Source of the DNA: Cupriavidus lacunae
GTDB taxonomy: Bacteria; Pseudomonadota; Gammaproteobacteria; Burkholderiales; Burkholderiaceae
Direction: 5' to 3'
Length of the DNA: 64,000 bases
Assembly: GCF_003353055.1 (NCBI RefSeq)
Contig: NZ_QKWJ01000033.1
Span: 1 to 64,000 of the forward strand
Shown: piece after piece, positions 37,073 through 45,207 of the stretch
Layout of the letters: each line of letters opens with the position of its first letter
Numbering within the stretch: the stretch's first letter is position 1
The notes under the pieces: generated by a model
Told to the model about the DNA's origin: nothing
Seen by the model: only the letters and a program-made list of their open reading frames with translations
Databases searched by the model: none
Position numbers and translations under genes: made by a program

Positions 37073-37375
37073 TCAGACGAACCGCGGGATGGGTCCTCGC
37101 TGCGGCGTCTGGTCTGGGAGCGCGACCTCTTCCCGATCGATGTAGCACCACCCCCAACCCTCAGGGGGGTCATATCCCTCAATGATTGGATGTCCGGTCT
37201 TCTCGAAATGCGCGCGGGCATGCTTGAGGGGAGAGTTATCGCAGCAGCCAACGTGACCGCAGATTCGGCACAGCCGAAGATGTACCCACGGGCTGCGCAC
37301 TTTGAGGCATTCTTCGCAACCCAGAGCGCTTGGCACGACATCACAGATCGTATCCGTATGGTTACAGGTGCTCAT
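37073..37375 (-). CDS. UBP-type zinc-finger protein
   Basis: A 100-residue protein consisting of a zinc-finger UBP domain. The ligands are visible in CNHTDTICDVVPSALGCEEC, then CRICGHVGCCD, and HARAHFEKTGHPII. The GGAGGGGGT before ATG 37375 is a strong ribosome site. In bacteria this domain often follows or is fused to a thioredoxin-reductase-like gene, and here the ATG overlaps the stop of a broken one. The role is unclear; the eukaryotic domain binds ubiquitin C-termini, which cannot apply directly here. Confidence 0.88.
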   Translation of the reverse strand: MSTCNHTDTICDVVPSALGCEECLKVRSPWVHLRLCRICGHVGCCDNSPLKHARAHFEKTGHPIIEGYDPPEGWGWCYIDREEVALPDQTPQRGPIPRFV

Positions 37376-38074
37376 ACCCCCTCCTTGGTCAGTCTGCTGA
37401 GGTAACTGTGGATTTGGGCGATGGCAGCGGCTCCGTCGCCGACTGCAGCGGCGACTCGCTTGGTCGAGCCAGCGCGGACGTCGCCGATTGCAAAAACGCA
37501 AGGCATGCTGGTCTCGAGCGATGAGGCCGATCCGCCAAGCCCTTGTCATCCGTCTGAACAGAGTCGTTGAGCCAGCGGGTATGCGGCGTCGCGTCGATGA
37601 ACAGGAACAGGTGGCCGATATCGTAGTGTGTCGAGGTGCCGCTGGCGCAATCGCGAACCGTGGCGCTGGCGAGCGTGCCGCCATTGGGGGCGAGTTCGGT
37701 CAGGTCCGTACCGACATGAATCTCTACGTTGGACAATACCGAGATGCGGTCGATGAGGTAGCGAGACATCGTCTCCGACAGGTCTCGCCGGACGAATACG
37801 TGCAGTCTCTTCACGTGTGGCGCGAGAAATACGATCGCCTGGCCAGCCGAGTTGCCGCCGCCGACAAGAGCGATTTCCTTTCCAGCACACAAGCGGGCTT
37901 CGATTGGAGACGCCCAGTAGGAAACCCCGGAGCCCTCGAAATGCTCTCACCCGCCGCAAAATGCCGCGGCGGACCGCTTGCGAACCGGCGTGCCGCCTCA
38001 ACCTGGATCGGTGTCAGGACCGGGAATATCTGGTGCCTGCGCTCTCCCGCGCCGTCTGCGTGCTGCTGGATCAT
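37372..38074 (-). pseudogene. thioredoxin-reductase-like gene (cNMP-binding type) with large internal deletion
   Basis: The N-terminal 40-odd codons (HQIFPVLTPIQVEAARRFAS) match fused cyclic-nucleotide-binding thioredoxin reductases. The sequence then jumps at about 37935 into the NADPH domain in another frame (FEGSGVSYWASPIEARLC, EIALVGGGNSAGQAIVFL). The rest of the cNMP domain and the FAD domain, 200 residues or more, are gone. A second frame change near 37525 leads to the true C-terminus (CVFAIGDVRAGSTKRVAAAV), whose TGA overlaps the UBP-finger start. It cannot make a working reductase. Confidence 0.85.
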
Positions 38075-38173
38075 ATGAGCGTTCTCCCCTCGAGAGCGGT
38101 GTCCGGTGGATTCATTGCCAGGAGCCGTCAGCTTCGGGAAGCCTGGAGGTGGTTTGTGTGAACCAGATCGGCG

Positions 38174-38554
38174 TCACGCGAGGCGAGTTTCGATCGGCAA
38201 CCCGGATTTCAACGTCTTCGTAACGGGCGTGCGCTCGGCAATTTCCGCCAGACGCGCTTTCTGGCTGTCCTCCAGGCCCTTGATCACAAGCGTCCGCACG
38301 ATTCGCCGCTCGTCCGTCCCGACAATCCGCAGGGAAACATCGAGCGACTCAAGGGCCCAACCTTTGCGTTCGGCATACATTTTGAGCGTGATGGCGGTGC
38401 ACGCTCCAAGGCTTGCAAGCAATAGATCGTAGGGGGCCGGTCCCGCCCCTTGCCCGCCGAGAGCGTGGGGTTCATCGGACGTGATTGCGTGGCCGGATAC
38501 GACGATGTTCGTGCAATAGGGCGTCGATCCAATATGTGCGGTGCCGTGTGTCAT
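38174..38554 (-). CDS. OsmC-family protein
   Basis: A 126-residue OsmC/Ohr-fold protein. GGQGAGPAPYDLLLASLGAC contains the conserved cysteine of the peroxidatic helix; the other cysteine position differs from classic Ohr, so it is a YhfA/OsmC-like member. ERTPVTKTLKSGLPIET is the usual end. AGGAGCAGG precedes the ATG at 38554. It probably handles hydroperoxides or other thiol-reactive compounds. Confidence 0.88.
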   Translation of the reverse strand: MTHGTAHIGSTPYCTNIVVSGHAITSDEPHALGGQGAGPAPYDLLLASLGACTAITLKMYAERKGWALESLDVSLRIVGTDERRIVRTLVIKGLEDSQKARLAEIAERTPVTKTLKSGLPIETRLA

Positions 38555-39042
38555 GGTTCCTGCTCCTCTGCACGACGATGTGGGATGCCGGATGAACTGG
38601 CTTTCCCTGAGTATCTTCACAAAGCGTCTGATAAACCAATCAACCTTTGGTATGGTCGATCGGCCCGGCGACATCTCGGGATCCTCGAATCGGCCGGCGA
38701 TCCCCTGGCCTTCACGTCATGGCCTTCACGTCCCCGGATACCCACAATTTGCCGAAGCGGCCAGCTTGGGATTCGACGCTTGTCGACTATGGAGCCAGGG
38801 ACGGGATCACAAAGAGCCCCAATTCGTAGAAAAGGGGGAAACGATGACCTTACGTCCCCGCGGCCTCGTACAGCCCGAGAAACATCAAATTTTTTGAACA
38901 ATATTTACAATCTAGATTGGCTGTTCGCGCACTTTCGTTCGCTATAGTTCTGCACATGGACGGCGCCACACAGCGGGAAAGTAAGAACGGCACCGCCAGC
39001 AGAACCTCAAAATCATTGAATCAGATTCCACCGGAGAGCACC
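38555..39042. other. 488-bp interval with AT-rich promoter-like region
   Basis: A tract at about 38887-38920 is AT-rich and probably includes the promoter of the downstream hydrolase. A 17-codon frame at 38844-38897 (MTLRPRGLVQ...) follows a strong AAGGGGGAAACG site and could be a leader peptide; no other support is visible. Confidence 0.4.
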
Positions 39043-39741
39043 ATGTCGAACGCCAAGCTTGAAGTCCTGACCCCCCGCAACAGCCAGCTCATCATCATCG
39101 ACCACCAGCCGCAGATGGCCTTCGGCGTGCAGTCGATGGACCGCCAGACCATGAAGAACAACGTCGTGGGCCTGGCCAAGGCCGCGAAGGTCTTCGACGT
39201 GCCGACCACGATCACCACCGTCGAAAGCGATTCGTTCTCCGGCTATACCTATCCGGAACTGCTCGACGTCTTCCCCGGCAAGCAAACCCTTGAGCGCACT
39301 TCGATGAACTCCTGGGACGATCAGAAGGTGCGCGATGCACTGGCCGCCAATGGCCGCAAGAAGGTCGTCGTGGCCGGCCTCTGGACCGAGGTCTGCAACA
39401 CCACCTTCGCGCTGTGCGCGATGCTCGAAGGCAACTACGAGATCTATATGGTGGCCGACGCCTCGGGCGGCACGACCAAGGAAGCGCATGACTACGCCAT
39501 GCAGCGCATGGTCCAGGCAGGCGTGGTGCCCGTGACCTGGCAACAGGTCATGCTGGAATGGCAACGCGACTGGAAGAACCGCGAAACGTACGACGAGGTG
39601 ATGGCCGTGGCCAAGGAACACTCGGGCGCCTATGGCATGGGGGTCGACTATGCCTATACGATGGTCCACAAGGCGGCGCAACGCACGGCAACCACGCACG
39701 AATCGCTGGCTCCCGTGCACGCGCCGGTCATCGAGCGCTGA
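39043..39741 (+). CDS. isochorismatase-family hydrolase (YcaC-like)
   Basis: A 232-residue cysteine-hydrolase-fold protein. Asp20 (LIIIDHQPQM) and Cys118 (AGLWTEVCNTTFA) are two residues of the family triad. The EVCNTTFALCAMLEGNYEIY segment and length resemble YcaC-like hydrolases. Substrate is unknown. The ATG at 39043 follows a CGGAGAG site. A small membrane-peptide frame follows 38 bases downstream. Confidence 0.88.
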   Translation: MSNAKLEVLTPRNSQLIIIDHQPQMAFGVQSMDRQTMKNNVVGLAKAAKVFDVPTTITTVESDSFSGYTYPELLDVFPGKQTLERTSMNSWDDQKVRDALAANGRKKVVVAGLWTEVCNTTFALCAMLEGNYEIYMVADASGGTTKEAHDYAMQRMVQAGVVPVTWQQVMLEWQRDWKNRETYDEVMAVAKEHSGAYGMGVDYAYTMVHKAAQRTATTHESLAPVHAPVIER

Positions 39742-39779
39742 TGCATGTCCGCCGCCAGTCATCCCTAGGAGCGCACCAA

Positions 39780-39893
39780 ATGAATCCAGGTCGAAACGTT
39801 GCCAACGGCGCCCTCCTGCTGGGAAGCTGGCTGGCGATCAGCGCCTCTAGCGTAGCGGCGGCAGCAATCGTCGCCAGGACGCTAATCGCATGA
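39780..39893 (+). CDS. 37-residue membrane peptide
   Basis: MNPGRNVANGALLLGSWLAI begins a 37-codon frame with one clear hydrophobic helix. It has an AGGAG site eight bases before the ATG and lies 38 bases after the hydrolase stop. A strong hairpin begins nine bases after its stop. These signs favour a real small protein co-expressed with the hydrolase; no family is recognised. Confidence 0.5.
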   Translation: MNPGRNVANGALLLGSWLAISASSVAAAAIVARTLIA

Positions 39894-39901
39894 CCGCCCT
39901 C

Positions 39902-39925
39902 CCCGCGGGGGAACCCCCCCGCGGG
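39902..39925. terminator. GC-rich perfect hairpin
   Basis: CCCGCGGGGG and CCCCCGCGGG form a perfect 10-bp stem around an AACC loop. It ends the isochorismatase-family unit. No T-tract follows, so it may act as a rho-aided terminator or mRNA stabiliser. Confidence 0.55.
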
Positions 39926-40068
39926 CAGCCCCCTGCGAGACAAGCAAGCGACGACAATACTACCGGCGAGCGTTTGCCACCTTTCAGCATTGCCGGATCG
40001 GCCGAGCGCGCCTGGAGTTGGGCTAGTGCAAGGCACCGCTGGTCCCATTTACCGGATGGATCTCAACC

Positions 40069-40797
40069 ATGAGCGCAAACGTCAACGCATCAAACAATAC
40101 GGAAACAAGCGAGAATCTCAGCCTCTGGGAAATATGCAAGGCGCCAATCCTTCTTACTATTGTGGGCGGCGCCATCGACACGATTGGCTTTATTGCGCTG
40201 CTGGGCTTCTTCACTGCGCACGTCACCGGAAACCTGGTGCTCGCGGGAGCGGCATTCGTCAAAGGCGGGGCCGGCTTATGGATCAAGCTTGGCGCCATAC
40301 CACTCTTTATTGCCACGGTCATCATCAGCAAGATGCTGATTGACCGCAACCAGCAGACCCACCAGACCCACCAGACCTTAGGTTGGCTGTTTGTAGCTGA
40401 AGCAGTCTTCTTGCTGGGTTTCATGGTCGCCGGCCTGTATCTCGAACCGTTCGGGAATCCGGATGGCGCGGGCCTTGCTTTGACTGGAGGCCTTGGCCTG
40501 GTCGCGCTTGCCGTCCGAAATACTGCCAGCAAGACACTGATCAAGTACATCAGCCCCAGCACCATGATGACCGGGAACACCACACAGTTGGGTATCGATC
40601 TGTCAAACTACTTGCGCGCAAGGACACGCGCCAACTTCCAGGATCTTCTCAAAAGCGCAAGTGTTGTGGTCGGCTTTGTGATCGGCGCTTTCCTGGGTGC
40701 ATCCCTCTACGTGACGATAGGATTCTGGAGTGTCCTCCCGTTTATTCTTCCCATCGCATATATGGCGCGCCTGGCATTTCGCAACCAATTCAGATGA
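40069..40797 (+). CDS. DUF1275 (YoaK) family membrane protein
   Basis: A 242-residue membrane protein with about six spans and the family signature GGAIDTIGFIALLGFFTAHVTGN (here split as IDTIGF and FTAHVTGN). A short 9-bp tandem repeat encodes QTHQTHQT around residue 95. Composition is visibly less GC-rich than most of the window. It is followed directly by the TMEM175-family gene. Function of DUF1275 proteins is not settled; transport is assumed. Confidence 0.87.
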   Translation: MSANVNASNNTETSENLSLWEICKAPILLTIVGGAIDTIGFIALLGFFTAHVTGNLVLAGAAFVKGGAGLWIKLGAIPLFIATVIISKMLIDRNQQTHQTHQTLGWLFVAEAVFLLGFMVAGLYLEPFGNPDGAGLALTGGLGLVALAVRNTASKTLIKYISPSTMMTGNTTQLGIDLSNYLRARTRANFQDLLKSASVVVGFVIGAFLGASLYVTIGFWSVLPFILPIAYMARLAFRNQFR

Positions 40798-40809
40798 GTG
40801 AGTGACAGC

Positions 40810-41409
40810 ATGATCATCGGCAAGAACAGGCTTGAATCATTTAGCGATGGGGTCATTTCTGTAAGCTTGACACTCATGCTGTTTCAATTGCAGGTTCCCG
40901 AAGGCTTTGCGCTTAAGAATATTCTGAACAATGCCTATAATTTTTTCGGCTATGTATTAAGCTTTGTTTACGTCGGAATATACTGGAACAACCATCATCA
41001 CCTGTTCCAGGTTGCCCGTGGCATTAATGGAAGAATCATGTGGGCGAATCTCCACTTGCTCTTTTGGCTAAGCATGATTCCATTCACCACCACCTGGACC
41101 GGCAAATCCGGCTTCGCGGAAACGCCGACGGCAATCTATGCCTTTGTCCTGTTCATGTGCTCCGTGTCTTACTCGCTGCTCACAAGACTCATCATGAACT
41201 ACGACGGCGAACATTCCGCACTCAGACAGGCCATCGGAAACGACCTCAAAGGGAAGCTCTCCCTCCCAATCTACGCATTAGCAATCCTGGCCAGTTTTTT
41301 CAGCAGCGCAGCTTCGTTTTTTATACTGACCTTAATGGCTGGCGTATGGTTCGCCCCTGATTCCCGTATTGAAAAATATCTGCTCGGTAGCAAAACCCAC
41401 GAACCCTGA
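40810..41409 (+). CDS. TMEM175/DUF1211-family membrane protein
   Basis: A 199-residue membrane protein with about six spans. The N-terminal RLESFSDGVISVSLTLML carries the RxxxFSDG signature of the TMEM175 potassium-channel family (single-repeat bacterial form). ATG 40810 is preferred over an in-frame GTG at 40798. It probably forms an operon with the DUF1275 gene, whose stop lies 12 bases upstream. Codon use is AT-richer than neighbours, suggesting transfer. Confidence 0.85.
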   Translation: MIIGKNRLESFSDGVISVSLTLMLFQLQVPEGFALKNILNNAYNFFGYVLSFVYVGIYWNNHHHLFQVARGINGRIMWANLHLLFWLSMIPFTTTWTGKSGFAETPTAIYAFVLFMCSVSYSLLTRLIMNYDGEHSALRQAIGNDLKGKLSLPIYALAILASFFSSAASFFILTLMAGVWFAPDSRIEKYLLGSKTHEP

Positions 41410-41485
41410 CTGTATGGGGCTCAGGATTGAGTGTCGGCCATCCGTGGCAAGGAAATGGACCCCGTCGGTGAGATAGCCACGTACA

Positions 41486-41513
41486 CGGTCCACAAATGGA
41501 CCTGTCCCCTTTA
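41486..41513 (-). repeat. 28-bp dispersed repeat, copy 2 (inverted)
   Basis: The reverse complement matches 27 of 28 bases of positions 122-149. The copies lie in opposite orientation about 41 kb apart. It lies just after the MerR gene end on the minus strand. Confidence 0.7.
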
Positions 41514-41525
41514 GAAGCTGCGGGA

Positions 41526-41975
41526 TTAGCTCGCGGCGGACCGACGGCCCTTTCCCCGCGCTGGCACGGCCCCCTCTTCGCGGAGGCGGTCCAGCACCCA
41601 CTTCGTCCCGTCAGAGCACTTCATATCCTCAGGCTTGTTCTCGATGTTCCTGATGGCGGCGAGCAGATGGGTCTTGTTTTGTTTGAGACGCCTTTGCATG
41701 TCCTCGATTTCGGCGACCTTTCGCTTCAGGGCATCCAGCAACGCATCATGCTGCCAGTTCCCCGAACCGGGCGGCAGCAGATGGCGGATCTGATCGAGCG
41801 AGAACCCCGCACTCTGCGCGCTGGCGATGATTTCGAGAATCCATACCGCCTCCGGCGGGTAGTCGCGATAGCCATTCGCCTTGCGCTCGACCGCCAGGAT
41901 CAATCCGGCGGCCTCGTAAAAGCGGATGCGGGAGGCCGTCAGACCGCTGAGCTTCGCCAGCTCTCCAATTCTCAT
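41526..41975 (-). CDS. MerR-family regulator
   Basis: A 149-residue MerR protein. The winged helix is MRIGELAKLSGLTASRIRFY, followed by the wing GYRDYPPEAV and a dimerisation coiled coil (LDALKRKVAEIEDMQRRLKQ). A single cysteine, in DMKCSDGTKWVL, could be a sensing or metal-binding residue. It is divergent from a promoter with a MerR-like palindrome, but the gene that promoter once served is lost. Confidence 0.88.
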   Translation of the reverse strand: MRIGELAKLSGLTASRIRFYEAAGLILAVERKANGYRDYPPEAVWILEIIASAQSAGFSLDQIRHLLPPGSGNWQHDALLDALKRKVAEIEDMQRRLKQNKTHLLAAIRNIENKPEDMKCSDGTKWVLDRLREEGAVPARGKGRRSAAS

Positions 41976-41995
41976 ACGTCACCTCACAAAAGCCC

Positions 41996-42026
41996 TTGAC
42001 ATTAAAGCTTACTTTAACCTTAAAGT
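41996..42026 (+). promoter_or_regulatory. MerR-type promoter with palindromic operator
   Basis: TTGACA (41996-42001) is a consensus -35. The perfect 16-bp palindrome ACTTTAACCTTAAAGT (42011-42026) covers the spacer and the likely -10. An overlapping copy TTAAAGCTTACTTTAA shares one arm. Long-spacer promoters with a central dyad are the hallmark of MerR-family control. It reads rightwards into a 13-codon frame at 42055 (MNVFDKLPPRVQP), the stub of a lost target gene. Confidence 0.65.
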
Positions 42027-42074
42027 CGAGCCACGACCAAACGAGGTGCCCCCATGAACGTGTTCGACAAGTTG

Positions 42075-42180
42075 CCACCGCGCGTACAGCCCTGACGATC
42101 TCAAAAAGCAGGCGCGCGCGGTTCTCCAGTGGGCCACCCCACGTATCTGTTCTCTGGTTGCTCAACGGCGAGAGGTGCCG
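42075..42180 (-). pseudogene. Old Yellow Enzyme (NADH:flavin oxidoreductase) fragment
   Basis: About 35 codons on the minus strand read LSPLSNQRTDTWGG, then LENRARLLFEIVRAVRAV, the conserved NxRTDxxGGxxENR region of alkene reductases. Nothing recognisable lies on either side. It is a decayed scrap, next to the MerR promoter but pointing towards it. The rest of 42181-42501 shows no gene. Confidence 0.7.
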
Positions 42181-42501
42181 CGCGACTGGCGTGCCGGCAA
42201 GCACAGTGCGCCTGCGTTGCTGCCGGTCAGCTCGAAGAACAAGCCGCTGGCCTCGTTGGCCAATATGGCGGCAGTCAAGTTCCAACTGCGCAAGCTCAGC
42301 CGAGGCAAGGCCACTGATCCCAGGGTGTCACCGCTGCGCGCGCTGATCCTGCAGCAGCCGTCCGATGCATGCCGTGTCCGTCAATACCGGCGCTGGGTGG
42401 CTCAGCGCGCGCCTGGCTGACAGGTCAGACCTCCCATGATGGCCGCGCAGCCCTGAACTCGCGGGATTGACCCGAGAGATCACAACCCCACACCAGGGGC
42501 T

Positions 42502-42954
42502 CTAGCTCGCCGCCATCCCTTTTTCCGCCAGTTCCTTTTTCGCGCTTTCGTTCTTGGTCAAATGCGTCAGGCCCATGCCGCGCAGAACGTTCGGAGCCTT
42601 GGTGAACTGGATATTGTCATAGCCCACGATCTCGATGCGATTGCCCCAGGGGTCGCGGAAATCCAGAAACGGACCGTCGATCGATTTGACCCCCGCCGCC
42701 TTGAGGGCGGCGCGCGCCGCCTCCTTGTCATCGACAACGAGGCCGACATGCCGGCCGTCATCGGGGGGCTGTTTGCGTCCCGCCTGCAAGGCGATGAATT
42801 GGTCGCCAAGATCGATGAAGGCCATCGTCTTGCTCTTGCCGCGCAATTGAAAGTCGAAAATGCGGCCATAGAATGCCAGGGCTTCCTCGATATCGCCGAC
42901 TTCCAGCGCTACGTGGTTAAAGCCGATAGCGCGCGGCTTTGTGGAGTCGACCAT
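42502..42954 (-). CDS. VOC-family protein
   Basis: A 150-residue VOC protein. The strands GFNHVALEVGDIEEALAFYG and DFRDPWGNRIEIVGYDNI carry the paired betaalphabetabetabeta pattern, with His and Glu at ligand positions. The C-terminus has a charged tail (TKNESAKKELAEKGM). The Met at 42954 begins MVDSTKPRA; an earlier Met six codons upstream is possible. Substrate unknown. Confidence 0.85.
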   Translation of the reverse strand: MVDSTKPRAIGFNHVALEVGDIEEALAFYGRIFDFQLRGKSKTMAFIDLGDQFIALQAGRKQPPDDGRHVGLVVDDKEAARAALKAAGVKSIDGPFLDFRDPWGNRIEIVGYDNIQFTKAPNVLRGMGLTHLTKNESAKKELAEKGMAAS

Positions 42955-43235
42955 TTGGCCCTCCTCTTGCAATCAGTGGATAGCGTTCACAAACTCGATC
43001 ACAGCATTGTTCGCCGCGCGGGGGACGGGGCTACAAGCCAACGGAAACAAGCCTACACTTATCCACGACAATCTCCTACCTACAAACCGACCTCTACGCC
43101 AGGACAGAATTGGATCGGCGTGGACAGTTATGCTCGTCAGGTAGTCGGCCATTGCGGTCACCCACCCGATCGCATTCCGTACTCGTGGCCACTGCTTTCG
43201 AGCCAAACCGCTCATTCGGGGGCAAAGGAGAAGCC

Positions 43236-43664
43236 ATGGAAGAGATCGCAAATGCCAAAGTCTTGTTCATTGCAGGCTTTGGCCCGATTGTTCGTGAGGC
43301 GCAGGCAAGCCGCAAGCTGTACAGTCAGACCTTCGGTATCCCCTTCAATGAGGAGAAAGGCGGTTACCTTCACACGGAGGCTCTGAAAGGGGCAAACAGC
43401 TTCGCCCTGTGGCCGCTCTCTGAGGCAGCTCAGTCGTGCTACGGCAGGGATTCGTGGCCTGGTGATGTTCCTGTCCCGCAAGCCTGGATTGAGTTTGACG
43501 TTGACAACGTCGAAAGGGCTACGGCGGAGCTTGAATCACGCGGGTATCAAATGCTGGTCAGGAACAAGAAAGAGCCGTGGGGCCAGATCGTCAGTCGTTT
43601 CATCGGGCCGGAAGGCTTATTGGTGGGGATCACTTTTACCCCATCGATGCGAGAAGAGAAATAA
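43236..43664 (+). CDS. VOC-family protein (glyoxalase-like)
   Basis: A 142-residue VOC-fold protein of the divergent 'bleomycin-resistance-like' kind: IREAQASRKLYSQTFGIPF-like helix (here VREAQASRKLY) and PQAWIEFDVDNVERATAELE, ending GPEGLLVGITFTP. Classical metal ligands are not obvious. AAGGAG lies five bases before the ATG at 43236. It is divergent from the VOC gene at 42502-42954. Confidence 0.82.
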   Translation: MEEIANAKVLFIAGFGPIVREAQASRKLYSQTFGIPFNEEKGGYLHTEALKGANSFALWPLSEAAQSCYGRDSWPGDVPVPQAWIEFDVDNVERATAELESRGYQMLVRNKKEPWGQIVSRFIGPEGLLVGITFTPSMREEK

Positions 43665-43731
43665 TTGAGAGCGGCCATTTCCCTTATGTCGACCCGAATG
43701 ACGGCAAGGGGGGTGTCGAACTTCCGCCAGA

Positions 43732-44163
43732 TCACTCTCGCATGCGCAACAGATCGGCGTAAGAGACCAGCTTGCGTTTCTCATTAGAAAGCGTCTTTCG
43801 TTTGGACGCCGGGCGGGTTGGCTGGCCGCGCTCGAACTTGGCCGCGGCGCGTGCGTCCTCCCGCGTGTAGGCTCGCGCGGCCTTGGCTTCCGCCTTCAGG
43901 CGCTCAGCTTCCAGCCGCGCAGCAGCGCGTTCCTCTCGGGCAACATCTTGCACGGCCGACATGATTTCGGCTCTTAGCAGCTCGCGCCTTTGCCTGGCAG
44001 CGGCACGGGCAGCCTGCAATTGCTCTTTCCTCTGCCGCAGCCAGTCTTTCCCGTTGACCGGCGCTGGCCTGGCCTCTGGCGGCACGCTCAGGCGCAAAGC
44101 CCTGCTGGTTGACACTCTCTCTGTCCGCAGCGTGCGCCGCGTTTCCTGCTTCACATCACTCAC
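43732..44163 (-). CDS. charged coiled-coil protein of unknown function
   Basis: A 143-residue, very arginine-, alanine- and glutamate-rich protein. Residues about 45-115 look like a long helix or coiled coil (ARLEAERLKAEAKAARAYTR), and the ends are basic. No signal peptide, membrane span or known domain is recognised. Codon third positions are GC-rich as in real genes here. Protein–nucleic-acid contact is possible given its charge. Confidence 0.55.
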   Translation of the reverse strand: MSDVKQETRRTLRTERVSTSRALRLSVPPEARPAPVNGKDWLRQRKEQLQAARAAARQRRELLRAEIMSAVQDVAREERAAARLEAERLKAEAKAARAYTREDARAAAKFERGQPTRPASKRKTLSNEKRKLVSYADLLRMRE

Positions 44164-44544
44164 GCTCCATCACTCCCCCGGCACATAGATGGGGCCCATG
44201 CATCACCAGTTGAAGTCCATGCACTCATCCCGCCAACCTTAACATAGGACGCCATTTCGGGCCTGGAGGAAGGCGGCTGGACAAGGGCTTACTGCGGCGA
44301 CCGGCCGCTCCCGGCCACCAGCGGTCGGCAAGCGCTGTTTCTGGCCATTCTCCAAACCGGGCATCGGTGCGGATTTACTGCCCGCATTGGTGTCCGGTAC
44401 ATTAACCGTAGTATCGAGACAGCTCGGAAAGGATTCGCCGTGAAAACAAAAGCTTACGCGCGAAACAATCTGTCCCTACTAATAAGCATGTCCGGACGCC
44501 GGCGTCCGTTGGTTACCTGTTAGGCGTCTAAACGGAGGCAAACG
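44164..44544. other. 381-bp interval without a recognisable gene
   Basis: No gene is evident. A GTTAGGC heptamer at 44519-44525, just before the dihydrofolate-reductase-like gene, resembles an integron core site but no partner site was found. AT-rich bases around 44435-44490 may include a promoter. Confidence 0.4.
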
Positions 44545-45207
44545 ATGGCACGAGTTCGCGTTGAGGGCTTCACCATCTCCCTTGACGGATACGGAGCAGG
44601 TCCGAATCAAGACATCAACAATCCACTCGGCGTTGGCGGGACGGAACTGCACCAGTGGCTAGTCCCGACACGCACGTTCCAGCGGGCCTTGTTCGGCAAG
44701 GACGGCGGTACGACCGGGGTTGACGATGATTTTGCCGACCGTGGCTTTCAGAATGTTGGGGCCTGGATTCTTGGGAGGAACATGTTCGGACCCATTCGTG
44801 GGGACTGGCCGGACACAAACTGGAAGGGCTGGTGGGGAGAAAATCCACCGTATCACGTTCCAGTCTTCATCTTGACCCACCATGCTCGTCCCCCCGTCGA
44901 GATGGAAGGCGACACGACGTTCCACTTCATAACAGGAGGCGTTCGCGAGGCGCTCGACCGTGCACGCGAGGCCGCTGCCGGAATGGACGTCCGGATCGGC
45001 GGTGGGCCGGACACAATCCGGCAGTATCTTCGTGAGGGCCTCATTGATGAACTGCACATTGCTATCGCGCCGGTCCTGCTCGGCCGGGGAGAATCGCTGT
45101 TCGAAGGGGTTGACTTGCGGGCTCTGGGATACGAATGCGTTGAATTCGTAGCGTCGGAGAAGGCCACGCATGTCGTCCTACGGCGCCAAGGGCACACGGA
45201 CGCCTGA
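44545..45207 (+). CDS. dihydrofolate-reductase-like (RibD C-terminal) protein
   Basis: A 220-residue RibD-C/DHFR-fold protein. The start ARVRVEGFTISLDGYGAGPN is typical of the group. NAWILGRNMFGPIRG-like (here AWILGRNMFGPI) marks the NADPH loop, and IRIGGGPDTIRQYLREGLID-type (VRIGGGPDTIRQYL) the cofactor motif. It ends ASEKATHVVLRR. Such stand-alone proteins are reductases of unknown substrate. ACGGAGG precedes the ATG. Confidence 0.87.
   Translation: MARVRVEGFTISLDGYGAGPNQDINNPLGVGGTELHQWLVPTRTFQRALFGKDGGTTGVDDDFADRGFQNVGAWILGRNMFGPIRGDWPDTNWKGWWGENPPYHVPVFILTHHARPPVEMEGDTTFHFITGGVREALDRAREAAAGMDVRIGGGPDTIRQYLREGLIDELHIAIAPVLLGRGESLFEGVDLRALGYECVEFVASEKATHVVLRRQGHTDA

Noticed and set aside
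40351-40380. Short 9-bp tandem repeat (QTHQTHQT) as a possible repeat array
   Set aside because: Fewer than three units, within a coding frame, with no spacers. It is a minor in-frame duplication, not a CRISPR or regulatory array.
44519-44525. GTTAGGC just before the dihydrofolate-reductase-like gene, like an integron attC core site
   Set aside because: No matching inverse core (RYYYAAC) was found at a suitable distance, and no site follows the gene. A heptamer alone is not evidence for a gene cassette.
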